NCBI GenBank assembly: GCA_964036155.1 | Contig: OZ038423.1 | Span: 44,593,249-44,657,248 of the forward strand | Reading direction: 5' to 3' | Length of the DNA stretch: 64,000 bases | From: Diploscapter coronatus | Taxonomy: Eukaryota > Nematoda > Chromadorea > Rhabditida > Rhabditidae | In this document: piece by piece, positions 1-20,000 of the stretch | Position numbering within the stretch: the stretch's first letter is position 1 | Layout: each line of letters opens with the position of its first letter | Made by a program: the position numbers and the translations under genes | Notes under the pieces: generated by a model | Seen by the model: only the letters and a program-made list of their open reading frames with translations | Databases searched by the model: none | What the model was told of the DNA's origin: nothing

Positions 1-81
1 CGTAGAAAATTGTGCAGTTTTGTAGACTTTTAAGAGCTACATGAGCAAATAATTGTAAAAATAGAAAAATTCTAACTTTAG

Positions 82-1969
82 GAAGAAGAATTAGAAAACG
101 AAGAATCAGAGGATGAAAATGAATCCGATACGAGCGGTTCTGAAGAAGAAAGTGATGAGGAGAGTGAAGAAGAGGAAACGGGAAGTGAGGAGGAACCCAT
201 CAAAAAGAAGCCACAACCAAAGGAACAAGTCAAGAAAGGCACCGATAATGCAGGTGGGTATTTTCGGGAAAAGACTATTAAAAAGTGAATTTTGAAAATA
301 GTATGTAGTATAAACTTGAATTGTCAGAATTAAATTTCAACATTTTTCCACTCCATTGAAAATCATATTTTTCAGGGGCGTCAAACCTGAAACCGGTTTC
401 GAATTCTAGTCAACCGAAAACTAGCGGAAATCTCGATTTGCTGATCGACTTGGATTTTTCGACGGTCGGTTCGCGCTCAATCGCTGAGGCCCCCAAATCT
501 ACGGTAGGGAGAATTTGAAACTAAAGTTGAAGATTGTTACATAGACTAGCATCAATCAAAACTCTTTGGAATAATCTACCCTAGATATGAACATTTTTGA
601 GACAGATTTTTCACGAAAATTGTGGATATTTTAGCATTTCCTAGATTTTTGAAACATATGGTTGTTTTGAAAATTCCTATTTTATGAGTAATCAAAATCA
701 GATAAGGAGGTAGTATTATCTTCGTTTTTGTTTTTAGCCAAAGTTTTTTTTTGTAACTAGGAAAAAAGTTCTAAAAATGCAAATTTTCAGTTTTCGCCCC
801 TGGTCCTGCTGAACACGGTGGAATCGGACGGTCTTGAAGTGAAATTGCTGGAATTCACCCGGGAAAACGAGGGCAAATTCACGCCTTTCGTGTTGGGAGT
901 GAAGAACACCACGAACAGACAGATGCAGGCGATCGAAGTCCGAGTCACAGATATGAAGACCAAAATTAGCGGCAATAGACAGGTGGGCGATTTGTTGAAA
1001 GTAGGAAAAATGATAATGAAAATGAATTTCCTGATCATAATAATTTGCCAAAAATAATATTTGATCATACAGAATAGAAAGAGAACAGTTAATTGTAAAA
1101 ATAAAATTCGGAAAATTTCGCCACTTGTTCTGAAACTTAGGCGATTAGGTTTTTCAGAATTTTTAAAACAAGATCGACAAGAATTATTACTTCAAAAAAT
1201 GTTAAAATATTTTTGTAATTTGCAGAACATGCTTAAAAATATTTTTCTTCTCAGATCGACCAGCTAGAACCGGGCGACTCGCGAAAGCTCCGCCTGGCAA
1301 TTGACATGGAGGCTTCTGGGGGCGCGACCAAGAAAATCGAACTGAAATTGGAACGAGAGGCCGCTCAGCCTTGCAGCTTTTCGTTAGAGGTATTTTAACA
1401 TCTTAAAAAATCAAGCTTTTAACAAAGAAATCCATCTAATTTTGCTAAAATTTTAATGAAAAAAAAAAAAGTTTTGAATATGCGATTTTTTATGAAGCGA
1501 AAACAATCGAATATGTATCTGATTGAAGAAGAAAAATAAAGTAACTTTATATTTCAATGTTCAGATCCCGCTCGGCGAGCAAATTCAGTCGGTCCGCTTT
1601 TCGCCCGAAGATTTCGAGCAGCAGTGGAAAAAATTAGGGGGAATGAACCGACACGCGGCTAAACTAGACAAGGAAATCGAAGCTGAACAATTGATGGGCA
1701 GGGTCAATGTGCACAAGATCAATCAAAATGTAAGTTTTTTTTATTTTGAATAAATTTTCTGAGGACAAATGAAAACTGCTTGGATAAAAAATGAAATTTA
1801 TTGGGAAGAAAGAATTTTTTAAATAAAATTTCAGCTCTATGCCGGCCAAACGCGCTCTCAGACAGAGCTAGTGTTGATTCGACTGGACGAGGAGAATTTG
1901 GAGGTCGCCTCCGAAAATGCTATCTTCGCAAGAATGCTCCATTCACAGATCATGAAAATATTCATGTGA
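82..1969 (+). CDS. apb-3: AP-3 adaptor complex beta subunit, C-terminal part
   Basis: Beta subunit of the AP-3 clathrin adaptor, which sorts cargo from endosomes to lysosome-related organelles. Only the 3' exons are in the window; the N-terminal trunk lies to the left. Exons read in one continuous frame: 82-253, 376-503, 791-982, 1255-1389, 1565-1729 and 1835-1969 (TGA). The first exon is a very acidic Glu/Asp/Ser stretch followed by Lys, the typical phosphorylated hinge of AP-3 beta. Next come a short LLIDLDFS segment and then the C-terminal appendage-like region beginning SPLVLLNTVESDGLEVKLLE. The acidic hinge plus this appendage separates AP-3 beta from AP-1/2 beta. All introns are GT-AG and short. 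The family and order of parts are recognised; the gene symbol follows the C. elegans name and is inferred. Confidence 0.85.
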
Positions 1970-2240
1970 AAAATCTCAATTTTTTACTCTTGGAAAGTTC
2001 ACTCCTTTTATTATATTTCCTTGTTAAATTCGTCACTTTCTTTCTAAAAAATTAACATTTCCTTTTCGAAAAAGTGGACTTTCAAGAATTACATTTTCTT
2101 CTGATTATTTTTAGAATTTCGGAAATTGTAATAATATTTATTTATCTCTATTTATTATGTGCAAATTTCAACACTTTTCAAGAGAATTTGATTTTTTACG
2201 GAAATTTGAATTTTTTTGCCGATTTTGCCAATGCTTTTTG

Positions 2241-2330
2241 ACCTTTGTTGTGTTGCAGTTAGTAATTAACCTGTTGTTTTGCTGTTTCTGAGTTTTGGAC
2301 TTAGGTGTTGGGATTTTATTGGTTTTTCTT
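2241..2330. repeat. Short repeat at the left edge of the duplication, second copy at about 24829-24915
   Basis: The sequence running from cctttgttgtgttgcagtta through the Thr/Gly-like TTGTTTTGCTG stretch is closely matched at about 24829-24915, just beyond the right end of the duplicated receptor block. It is absent at 16950-16990, where the second receptor copy begins. It overlaps the left edge of the duplicated unit (homology between the receptor copies begins near 2305 and 16990). Between the AP-3 stop codon and this repeat (1970-2240) I see only AT-rich 3' flank. Confidence 0.55.
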
Positions 2331-2397
2331 TATATAATTGCAAAGTATCAAGATAAGCTTTATTTACATGGTGTAAAGAATAACGACATATCAACCA

Positions 2398-9484
<7,087 letters not shown>

Positions 9485-9727
9485 GGAATGCGATCGAAGA
9501 TGGAGACACTGAAGGAAACTTGGTTTTAGAAATATTTGACTATTTGACAGACCTTCATTTTTATATTCGAATAGTTTTAGGTTAAAAATGTTGCAATTTC
9601 TTGAGGGGTTGTCAATATTTTGAGGTTCATATCTCGGTTGATGCTAAATATTCTGATAAATTTAGAAACAGTTCGCAAATTGGCTTCAAATATATTTCGG
9701 TAAAAATACGACATTTGACATTCAAAA

Positions 9728-11506
9728 TCTATCTATCTATACTATAAAAGTAGAATGAACGACAATTAATTCAAGTGAACGTTGACGTTAGCATGCTAAT
9801 TTTGTATCAAATCTCATTTCATGAGAGAAGTCTTTCGTTTCATTATTATGCGCGTCTCTTTCTCTATACAGAGTCAGGACGTCTCGAGAAATGATGGAAT
9901 GCAAATTTTCGATAGTTTGATATGCCAAATTTGCATCGATATTTTGAAAATTCGTTCAGAGTAATTTTTCGTTCTTGACTTTTCGTGCCTTTTCACATGT
10001 TGAATTAGAATATGTTCAGTTTGATTATTGAAGATTTGAAAGTAAGTTATTTCTTGACCTGCTTTCGTTTTGTTCTGGTAAGTCTCAAAAGAGCCAACGT
10101 TGTCCCTTTTTAGTTATAGCGAAGATTATGCTGAGTTGGGGGCGAGCGTCGAAGAAAAAGGTGAAATTGATAGTAAAGTAGAGATCACGAATAACGACGA
10201 CTACAGCAAAGTTTTACGTTCCAACACTATGTTTTTCGATACGACTTAACGATTTTGCTAAATCTAAAACCCACGAATACAATCAAAGTCATCATGAGAA
10301 AGTTTCTTATTTAGATATAACGATTTGGCAAATAATTCATTATCATTTCTTTACGCTTCAAGAGATGATTACTTACAGTACGCTCGAGATTTTATAATTG
10401 CAAATGCTACGATTTCCAACGGATGCAAGATTTCGCTTATTCCAATTTTCGATCAAAGTAGAATAAAAAATGCGAGAAAGATCTGATGAGAATTATCGAT
10501 AAAGTTCTACATAAAGTAAATCCGTATTACGACTAAACGAAAATGATGAAGGATGTAATTGAAGAAGAAGAAAAGAAAAAGAATAACGTTTCGGATAAAA
10601 GTCTAGAAGTCAAGTTGGCTTTTGACATCAATGATAAGTTAGACAAAAGACGTTATAACGCACCGATTTCTAATGAAATTGCGGCTGTTTTTATAGTAGA
10701 TGATCGTAATTTTCTTCCGCCAGCAAAAGGTAAAAACATTGTACAGCTAAAACCATACGACAAACGAACAGAGTCTACGAGTTCTATCCGCTATTCTTTT
10801 CCAGATGGCAGATTGGGGTGGAGCTCGAATCTCGAAGCTAACGGTAAAAATATTACGTTGTGCGAGTACGTTAAGTTCATGATAAGTGAAAGAAAAGACG
10901 AATTCAACCTGATTTTACTTAGTGGAAAATTGTTTCAACAATATTTAGTTGATTCATGGGTAAAAATTGAGCAAGGTCGTTTAAACCTTATACGTAACAA
11001 CTAACAAGTGCTAAGAGTTGAAGAATATCGAAGTTTAATGGATACAATAACACACGCAACTGGTAATGAAAAGCTTGAAGTAGGTCGCTTAACGAGTTTA
11101 CCATCAAGTGTTACGGGAAGTAAACGATATATAGCTGAAAATTACCACGACTCAATTGCAATCGTTAGAAATAAAGGCAGACCAGGCATTTTCCTTATGT
11201 TGCGGCAAATCCAAATTGGATAAACCAGAAGTCAATTGAAGAGAGATCAAACCACACTAACGATAGGCCAGATATTGTGGCAAAGGTCTTTTACCGAAAA
11301 GCTGACGCACTACGTGAGTAGATTAATTATGCACGTGCAGTAAAATACGTTTCAGGATGCAAATCTCGCTGAATGAATTTTCACAAATGAAGCTAGGTTA
11401 GAAGTGTCGTAATACGAGCTGGTGAAGGAAAACCAAGAAATTACGCTAATATAATTTCCAGTTAAGTAAGAAACGCGCGGCTGCGGAGAAACCCCTAGCC
11501 GGCTAG
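9728..11506 (+). mobile_element. Truncated Helitron upstream of receptor copy A
   Basis: A rolling-circle transposon fragment, about 1.78 kb. The left end reads TCTATCTATCTATACTATAA after an A, like known Helitron 5' ends. The right end is GC-rich and closes with CTAG before a T (11503-11506), inside the palindrome CTAGCCGGCTAG; an alternative end is the CTAG at 11495. Receptor copy B has neither end. Copy B also has about 480 bp here (23275-23755) that copy A lacks, so the insertion came with a deletion, or B gained sequence. Coding remnants are listed separately. Confidence 0.7.
10543..11306 (+). pseudogene. Helitron helicase-like protein fragment (decayed)
   Basis: Remnant of the Helitron Rep/helicase protein. 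The frame 10543-11004 carries features of the Helitron helicase-like N-terminal domain: DKRRYNAPISNEIAAVFI, then FQQYLVDSWVKIEQGRLNLI. After a stop-interrupted joint it continues from 11008 with LPSSVTGSKRYIAENYHDSI. Near 11190-11200 the frame shifts again to ANPNWINQKS and NDRPDIVAKVF, then stops. The order of these motifs is that of intact Helitron proteins. The sequence ends before the HUH nuclease motif, and helicase motifs are absent, so it cannot drive transposition. Upstream (about 10100-10540) there are further short in-frame pieces with several stops. Confidence 0.8.
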
Positions 11507-11760
11507 TAAATAATAAATAATCTTTCAAATGGATGTTAGGTGGTGAATTTGGTAAATTTTTTAAGAAGAAATTATTTTTAAAAGAATCATAAACGAAGAA
11601 CAAACTTTGTAGATAGATTTGATGAATCTGTTGAGCACCTGTAGCATGACTATGCCAATTATTCGTATGCTCTCGAAAACTTGAAACTGACTTCAAAGTC
11701 CCAAAGTCACACATGAGCCATTTTTAACTCCGCACACTTGCAAATTTATCGAGACCTTTC
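11507..11760. other. Strongly conserved upstream block shared by both receptor copies
   Basis: This block pairs with 23752-24007 upstream of receptor copy B. About 140 nt (roughly 11545-11690) is identical between copies, while sequence farther upstream (about 11985-12150 against 24030-24215) is clearly more diverged. On the minus strand it contains an open frame starting MCDFGTLKSV in A and MCDFGALKSV in B; the three nearby differences include two silent ones. It could be a 5' exon, a small separate gene or a regulatory element of the receptor genes. I do not recognise the peptide. Confidence 0.4.
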
Positions 11761-11779
11761 CCACGCTCGTATAAACTCA

Positions 11780-11962
11780 GTTAGGGCATGATTTAATATA
11801 ATAATCTCACCTTATCTAATTGCATTTCTCGCCTAGATATCTCACCCTCGATCCCTATAAATACCTCACTCTATCAGTTAATAAACGTTTTGCTCGCATT
11901 TGGTCTACCTTCTAGCCTCTACACAGTACCCTTACTTCGTCTACATCTTTGTGGGTAGCAGT
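11780..11962. mobile_element. Possible solo LTR in the upstream region of receptor copy A
   Basis: About 200 bp present here and missing at the matching place upstream of copy B (about 24008-24030). It contains a TATA-like box (cctataaatacc) followed by AATAAA (in gttaataaacg), the order of promoter and poly(A) signals in an LTR. The motif actca occurs at both edges (11775-11779 and 11963-11967), possibly a 5-bp target duplication. The termini are not the textbook TG...CA, so this is tentative. Confidence 0.35.
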
Positions 11963-13520
11963 ACTCAACTAATTCTCTTCATCACGAGTTTTATCTTGAG
12001 CAAAAAAATTCCCGAACTCGTTTTGGGCGCCATTTTCAGTATTTGGAAAAATTCTAGCTGATATTTTGCTTGGGTTTAAACGGTTTCAGGATACAATCTG
12101 GGTATTGTGAGAATAAATTCATAATTATCAACAAATCACGGAAAAAGTATATAAGTCGAAAGGCTTTGTTTTAAAATTGATAAACTAGAAATATAATAGA
12201 TTTTAACTTCAAATTTAGCCTAAATAATACTGAGGTTATGAGCTTCAAGATATGTAAGTTTAAGTCAAATAAACAAATTCCATACAGAATATAAGGCTCA
12301 GACTTTTTCGTGGGCTATTTGGGATATTGCATTTTTCGACCCTTGCTAATATTATGGAATGCAAATTTTATTCGTCTGTTTTTATATAAATCATAGGTAA
12401 TTAGAGGGGCCAAACGATTTTTCAAAATAGGTTGAATTGGGTAAATTTGATATCAGTGTGATGGTCGAGGTTGTGAATAACTCAAAACTTTTTAAATTTT
12501 CAAAAACGGTCCATCCTATCAAAAGTTATGATCATTTGTGCGGCAATTCGTTCCTGTAGTGGCCTTCCTAAATTTTTCCGACAAGGAAACTGCACTGCGT
12601 TTGCACCAATTCATCTAATTAGGCGTGAAACCCCTCAAAATGATATCTAAGTGATAGTAAAATAGATTATTATCATTATCGATCGATTTCCCCCTGCTCA
12701 CTCCATATTTACGTGTACTGTGGGGAGTACACAATTAAATAGTACGAAAATCGACGTTCAAAAAAAGGAATTTTCGGAACCGATGTGGCTGCTTGTGGCG
12801 ACCTAAGTTAACAAACTGTCAATGCAGGTAAACTAAATCGATATCGTAGTTTCAGAATCCGTCGGAAACCTTTTGGAAAATGATCCGTGTCGTCGAGTTT
12901 CGACATCGTTCATGCCTTCAGAAGGCCTTTTTCGAAAAACCAACGACGCCATCATTCCGGACGCATTTTATTACCCTAATTGGTTTCATGAAATTATCAA
13001 CTAATTAACGATAATTGAAACGTAGGAAAAATTCATGCACTCTTTCTCTCCCTCAAAAAGGGGACGCTTGGCCTCTCTATTTATATTGCAATTGAAATCA
13101 TAGTAGTTATCGCTGCACATCTTTATTATAGTTTTATATTGAACCTATTTGATCTAAAATGTAATGTGAATGAATTGGCGAATTAAAACAAACCATAATT
13201 TTATGAAAATTTAAATTATACTTAAAGGTCAAATAAAATTTACATAATTTTATAGATTATATTCGAAATTTTTTTCTATATTCATTTGTTTAGCTAGAGA
13301 CCACAAGTCGATTTTATTATAGGGTACAGAATATCGAATGCTACGTATTCTGAAAGCCCATATTTTCCCAATTCCAAATAATTTGAAATTTGCAAAACGG
13401 TTCATCCTATGCAAAGTTATGGTCATCTGAAGCGAGCGCGACGATTTTTGCTTCTTTTCAAAGGCCAAAATGGGCGTGGCTTGTGGTTTCTAACTAAAGA
13501 GCTAGATAATGCTACAAAGT
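11963..13520. other. Intergenic stretch between receptor copy A and the P450 gene
   Basis: No gene recognised. About 11985-12150 is the diverged outer end of the receptor duplication (partner 24030-24215). Two pieces, near 12495-12545 and 13380-13430, share the pattern AAAACGGT-CATCCTAT--AAAGTTATG-TCAT, an internal dispersed repeat in the same orientation. At about 12711-12732 there is a small hairpin, GTGTACT-gtgggg-AGTACAC. The rest is AT-rich with no coding signal I can support. Confidence 0.4.
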
Positions 13521-15969
13521 TTACTTAATTTCGCTTAGCCGAATATAGAATTTCTCTGGCTTTCTGGCAATCGAACTCACATTTAGCGAATTTTCTGAGG
13601 GAATTTTATCGACAGTTTCTAATTTATAACGCTGAACGAGATTTCCGACTATCTAAATTTTAAAATGAATTATTATAACTAGATACTATTTTCACCAAAT
13701 ATAGTTCTGCTCTCGCTAGTGACTCCCCCAAACAGGCTCTCTTGCCAATACCAAACGGAATTGTCTGGCTCTCCAATTTCTCGTCAGATAAATATCGATC
13801 GGGATTGAACTGAATATTTTAACAAAAATAAGTAAACATTTCCATATGTTCATACTTTATCCGGATCAGCGAAATATCTCTCATCGCTGAGGATGTTCCC
13901 GATTTGCGCGGTGACAGTCTGCCCTTTCCTAATTATCATTCCGCCAATTTCCACATCTTCAGCTGCTTGACGAAACAAATTGAGCGTCACTATATTTCCG
14001 AGTCTTTGAATCTCCTAAACCAATCGAAATAAGTCATTTAATGGTATTAAACGATGCTCAAAATCGATATTCTATAAGCTCAGATAGGGTAAAGATGAAA
14101 ATATGGAACGTTTACGTGAATTGTTGCGTTGAAATATGGAGTCTTCAGCTTGTCATTTTGCGACAGATCGCGATTTCCACCAGTTACATCGCGGAGCTCG
14201 TTTCGAACTCGCTCAACCACCTGCATATCGAAATTCATATGTGAAAATGATTGCTGAAGTTTTGATTTGCTTACATCTGGATGATTAAGAAAGTAGCAAA
14301 CGGCCCAGGCTAAAGTCACTGCGGTGGTCTCCTGTCCAGCGAAGTAGAGATCGAATACTGCCATAACTAGAGCCTCCAATCTGAATATCAGAAGGTATAG
14401 AATTTAGCAATAATCATTTTGAGTAAAAAATACATTACACGATGAAGAGATAGGAAATATTGGTTCAAATTTATCTTCCATCGAAAATCTTTAGAAAACC
14501 TTACGAAAATGAGCTCTCGATATGGTTGTCCTTCATTTTCTGAATCTCCATCAAATATGCATCGACGAAATCACTCGGCTCTTCTCCTACTTCATGTGTG
14601 CCATTTTTAATCTCCTCCATTCTAAAGCAGCTCATCAAAGAATTACAAGACATTATCTTACCTTTCAGTAATTTGATTTTGCAAGAAATTCTTGACGTCG
14701 AAAAATGGTTCCATCATTTTCTCGGTGCGTTTTCTGGAGGTAGAAATTTCACTCTAGGAGTGAGAGTCTTTTACTTGAAGTAGGAAAATTTCTGTGCGAA
14801 TTGCGGAATACAGGCTTCTAGTAGATTAACATGTTCAAGCTCATAATCCATTCGCTTCTTTAGCGAGTAGAATTTGTCTAGATTTTTCTAAACTAATAGT
14901 CTCTATTAGAGAAAATACTTGTTGATTTACCTCATCGAATCCGTATGAGAACAGTATTCTATTGATGATGTTTGCAGTGAGTAACTCGAACACTTCGTTG
15001 ATAAAGATTGCATCGTCAGGTTTTACGTTTTCAAATCTGAACAGCTACGTTATCAAAAAGCCATTTTGACATGAATGAATAATTTCCTAAAACACTACAA
15101 TTATCCCTGCAAGAAAATTCAAACTGCTGATTGTTTGGCAGACATCTAACCTCATGTGAAACTCATCGAGAATTCGTCTTTCCATGATGTTCTTCGAAAC
15201 TCCCAGATTTCGCAGTGTGTGCAGAGTGAATCGTCTCTGCTCAACCCAATAATCGCCGTTGGAGGACATCAACCCATGGCCCTCTGATTAGGTTTTATTG
15301 CAAACTTTTTAATTGTAGTGTAAATGTTGCTACTTACTATTTAGCAGGTCTGAATTCTGAAAAAAATCAGTAAATGATATTCTTCATTAATTCTTCGTAA
15401 ATATTTCATTTTTAGTCCTATTTATGAGCGAAGTTTCACTAATGATAACCGCCAATTTTTTCTCTCCAAATAAAACCATTTTAAAAATCCCCTTTCAAAA
15501 ATGGAATTACTTACAGGTGGATTCCATCGATCGACGAAATTTGCGCCTTTCTTGACCATCGCTTCGACGGCCAATTCATAGTCGCAAATCAGAATGACCG
15601 GATATGGGCCCAGCCAAATAGTGAATATTGGACCGTGTTGCTGGAAAGATTAAGATCAGTTATTTTCAAATAGTTAGAGATCTTTGAAAAATAATACTTC
15701 CTTGAAAAATTTGAAAGCTCTGTGCGGAGATCCAGTCTTTTTGGTGTAATACGCCAATTGAAATAAATTTCCGAGAATCGGAATCGAAATTGGACCTGAA
15801 ATGTTCAAATTTTTTGAGATTGAAGATGAACAAGTTTTCTTCGAGATTGCATTTTCAAGCAAAGAATAATTCCCTCCAACCCTTTACCTGGTGGATATTT
15901 TCTGACTTCAAGAATGTGCTTGATGATGAAGTAAATAATCAGGCACAAAAATATCGAAAACAAGATCAT
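13521..15969 (-). CDS. Cytochrome P450 monooxygenase (nematode CYP2-like/CYP33-like)
   Basis: Heme-thiolate monooxygenase of the ER membrane, acting on small lipophilic substrates or xenobiotics. 493 aa in 14 exons: 15969-15888, 15795-15698, 15640-15515, 15356-15338, 15283-15151, 15036-14931, 14887-14775, 14733-14662, 14621-14505, 14380-14275, 14220-14116, 14014-13856, 13809-13696, 13652-13521. All phases match, and the length is normal for the family. An N-terminal membrane anchor (MILFSIFLCLIIYFIIKHIL) is followed by a Pro-rich hinge, a C-helix region (NGDYWVEQRRFTLHTLRNLG), the I-helix AGQETT, the K-helix ExxR (EIQR) and the heme loop PFGIGKRACLGES with its Cys ligand. One exon is only 19 nt. 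The gene looks functional. It lies between the two receptor copies and is not duplicated with them. The subfamily is uncertain. Confidence 0.9.
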
Positions 15970-16206
15970 CTGGTCAAGTTACAGCCGATTGCAAAATGAG
16001 CGAAGAAAGCGGGAAAATGAGAAAGAAGGCGAAGTGTAACAATGAAGAAACCATGAAATTGAGAAAATTGAACAAATAGATTATAGTTCTGTCTGGGTGC
16101 ACTGAAAGATAAGTGAGAAAAAAAATCAAAAACCGTTTGCAGACACAACACAAGACACAATTTAAACTCTTCGATTGCTTTTTATCAGAACTGCGACAAA
16201 CTATTA

Positions 16207-16594
16207 GGCTGTCAGGAAAGTCCTGCACCAAAAATTTTAAAAATCTATAATTTTCCAAAAATGAACCGAATGCCCTAATAAGTGTGCGAACCTTGTAAAA
16301 TGTTCTCGAAGATATCACCACATGGGTATATAAGAGTCCGCGTGCAGAGTTTTGATAACTTATCGACCATTATCAGTGAACCTCAACTTCGAACAATAAT
16401 CTTACTACGAGCTGCTCCTGCAAGCAAGAGTGTCAGTCTCCCGAATTCTGGGCGAAAGGCATCAGTGATCTGCCCAATAGGTAGGCGAAGGTTACTGATC
16501 TCAATAATGAATATAATATTGTTGATTCTTGACGGTTTTAAATAGTTATGAATAAATTACAATTTATTTTTGGTGCAAAACTTTCTTAACAGCC
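16207..16594. mobile_element. MITE-like inverted-repeat element (388 bp)
   Basis: Terminal inverted repeats of about 29 nt: left GGCTGTCAGGAAAGTCCTGC, right (reverse complement) GGCTGTTAAGAAAGTTTTGC, both followed by ACCAAAAAT. Four mismatches separate them. The ends resemble Tc1/mariner-type termini, but there is no transposase and no clean TA duplication. The interior holds a TATA-like TATATAAG. The 16282-16545 open frame inside is probably fortuitous. From the element to the start of receptor copy B (16595-16985) I see nothing else. Confidence 0.6.
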
Positions 16595-17082
16595 ACAGAA
16601 TCATGTCTATTAACAGAGCCAAAATTTGTGCCAGAAAATTGCAAAAATTAAAGATCGAGAGAGCACAGACATTACCGTACTTCGATATTAGTCGAACTTC
16701 GCTTTTCTTTTTCTCTGACTCCCTTTTTCCGGCGAAACATCCGCGATGAGTGAGCATACCTATGTCAGAACAAGAGAAACTAATAAAATGGCAACAGGAA
16801 GAAAAAATAGCATATTATTTCGCTTTCTTTGACGCAAATCCATCATGGATAATTTTGTATTTGTAGCCATTATGAGAAAAATGGGCGTATTTTATCGTCG
16901 TTAAAAGAGAATAATGTGAACAGTATTATTTTTGCACTTCATCACTTTCTTTACGCAGATGTTTGTCTAATACCACTGTATCCTAGCCGGTGTTGAAATT
17001 TTATTGGTTTTTCTTTATATAATTGCAAAGTATCAAGATAAGCTTTATTTACATGATGTAAAGAATAACGACATATCAACCA

Positions 17083-20000
17083 TCAACAAAATATACATTG
17101 GTAAGTGAAGAGTGAGAGCATGAGTTTGTATTGGGTACGTAGCGTTACGCACCAAAGATTTTGATGCACAACGCACGCCCTCTTCGAGGTCGGATGCGAG
17201 ATTTTCTTGGACGTCCTTCTCCTCGTATCGGTTAATAAAGCCGGGTACTGATTCGGCTCGTCGTTCGTCAAACCCCCACACAACTGACGAGAATTACAAT
17301 ACGTTAAACCGCGCATACTGAAAATCTATATTTATTGATTTTTATAGATTTTTTATGAGATAATATTGTTGAGTGGGAAAGTGTCTAGGTTCTTCTAAGA
17401 ATGAGATACTTTCAATTACCATTGAGAATTCTTAAAAATAAATAGAAACTAATGGACTTTTAACCAAATCTTCAACCCAACAATATTAGTTTTAACATGC
17501 TCTATTATTTAGTTCAAATAAAAAGTGTATTTTCTATTGTCATCTAAAGTGAAATAGAGTATCCACATCTTGGTGCGAAACTCGAGATACAAGGCATGGT
17601 GAGCACAAAATTTCGTAATTTAATTTCTCGAATGCGATTAGTGTTTTAGTGCTTATTACAAGCTAATTTAATCCAACGCTATCAACCAAAATAACGCGGC
17701 AAACTGCATGCAAAATGATAATTTATGATTACTTTGAATGAACTTTTTGGACCCACGGACTTGTAATATTTGCTTCAAAATGTAGTTATGACTGTTGTAG
17801 ATACCATTGTGTCTCTGACAAGGAAGTGATTATTCTCTGATAAGATAATCATTATTAGAAATAATTAATTTGAGCCTATTAATATCAAACAAGCCTAAAC
17901 TTATTTTAAGCAGTTTTATAAAATTTTACACGATGAATAAAAGTGATTTTCATGTAGTTTCTTTAGGAACGGATCATGAATACAAATAGTTTTAATAAAA
18001 TCAAACCTTCTGCTGATCATATCACCCTCTTGCTTGCGGACGTTCTTTTCCTTCTCAAAAATAATAATCCAGACTTTCGGCGAGAATAGACACACCAACG
18101 CTACATTGGCCGACATCGAAATCGAGATACACAAGGAAGTGGCTTGAATCTGCCAATTTAATAGAATAGGTTTCAAAATTTCAGGTATAATTTAGCAGGC
18201 GTGGTTCAATTCAAAATAACTTACCTGAAAATCAGAGCCCGTACCGATGAAGAAGAAAACCCATGTAAGCCAAATGACGCACGTCGTGTACATCGCAAAT
18301 CCTATCCATTTCGTTTCATTGAAATTTTCGGGTACCTAAAATTAGCACAAATCAATCATTTCATTTTTTAAAAAAATCCTACTTTTCTAGTTTTAACAGC
18401 GTAAATTGTGCAGAGAATGATGAGTAGAGCATCATAGGCGAGCGAGTAGAGGAAATGATGATCAGGCACGTTACAAGTGAGCACTACCTGGAAATGATCG
18501 ATAAAATATCGACTTCTGAAGTTACAATATACCTGGTCCCGTCGCGGGTAGTCGTAACGAGAATCTGAAATTATAGAAAAAAGTGTTTTATAATGAATTA
18601 ATCGGCTATCGAATAGACTGAATTTTATTAGGCATAGCTAGTGCACGATTTTCTTTCAATTCAGTACAAAAGCTAAAATTATACCTGGTGGAACAATGAA
18701 AAGCCAAATTAGGCTCCCTGTCAGTTGGATACCGACGATAATTCCAGTAAGGACTAGCTGAAAGCAATTAAATATTTATAATCTTTGATTATGTACCATT
18801 TCAAGCTCATTAATAAAGGTTATAGATGCTGAATATTTATATTTATGTTTATTTAGGTGTCTTTGTTTTTCTTAGTGCTTTTGTTAATTGCTTGCTGAAT
18901 TTTAAACCTGAGACATGGGCGAGATGAACATTGGTCGTTGTTTAGAGCGGCTGGCCATCGCAAATATCCGAGCTATCCGATTCGTCTTCACGAACATCGT
19001 TGCGTACAGACAGGAGAACGCGAAGCCGATGCCTAAGTTCAAAATAAATTATAATCTAATAAGAACAGATTACTGGAGAGTTAAAATTAGATATTGAAAC
19101 GATAGAAGAGAAGTAGTTATCCTAAGTCAGTAAGAGGTTTTAGATCTTTAGACAGAAGTTGCGAAGTTAAAATTTAATAGTCTGTGAGTTGGAGAAAAAC
19201 AATAGGTATGAAATAATCAAACTAACCAGCACGTTTCATAGCGCAGACAAAAACATTAGGTTTGGATAACAGCACAAATGTCATTAGATAGCACATCATC
19301 ATCGATACCAACAGAATATAGCTCAACTCTCGACAGGAAGCCTTCACGACTGGGGTTTCATTGTTTCTGAATTTGTATAATATATAATATGCATCAAAAT
19401 TTGAAATCTTTCAGCGTAGATACTCGTATTCATTTAATTGAATATATAGATTTGTGAAAAATTAAATGTCGTTATGAAAACCTTACAGAATAAAAATGAC
19501 GATGGTAAAAAGCGTCAATACGATGCCGATAGCCGCGATGATAGCCGGAACGATCGAGTACATTGATGACCACTGCATATACTCCAAGTTCGTCCTTGAC
19601 ATATCATAGCACGAAGTTCGATCTTCCGTGGGCCACCTAAGTTCAACACACTTTATCAGAAATCTGCAGAAAATAGTTAATATAAGCCTTCGAATTGGAC
19701 AAAATAGTGATTTCTAGAACTATTCTAGAGTTGCTACAATAACTTAGCCAATGATTCAGAATTTCATACCACCCCATATCACAAGGAACGCAAGAGGCCT
19801 CATTCACGAGATATTCGAAATCTTCGCACTGAATGCACGCCCAGCAACATTGTTCATTCTAAATTGAAAAAAATGAAATATTTTTAAATAGAAAAAAACC
19901 TTGATATGTTGTTTTCTGTACCCAACAGAGCAGGGTTTTGAGCAAATTGATATAGGAGTGGCTTCACCAGCCCACCATAGAGCTTTTTCGTTGATGATCA

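Noticed and set aside
16282..16545. 87-codon + strand frame
   Set aside because: It lies inside an inverted-repeat element, with no recognisable motif.
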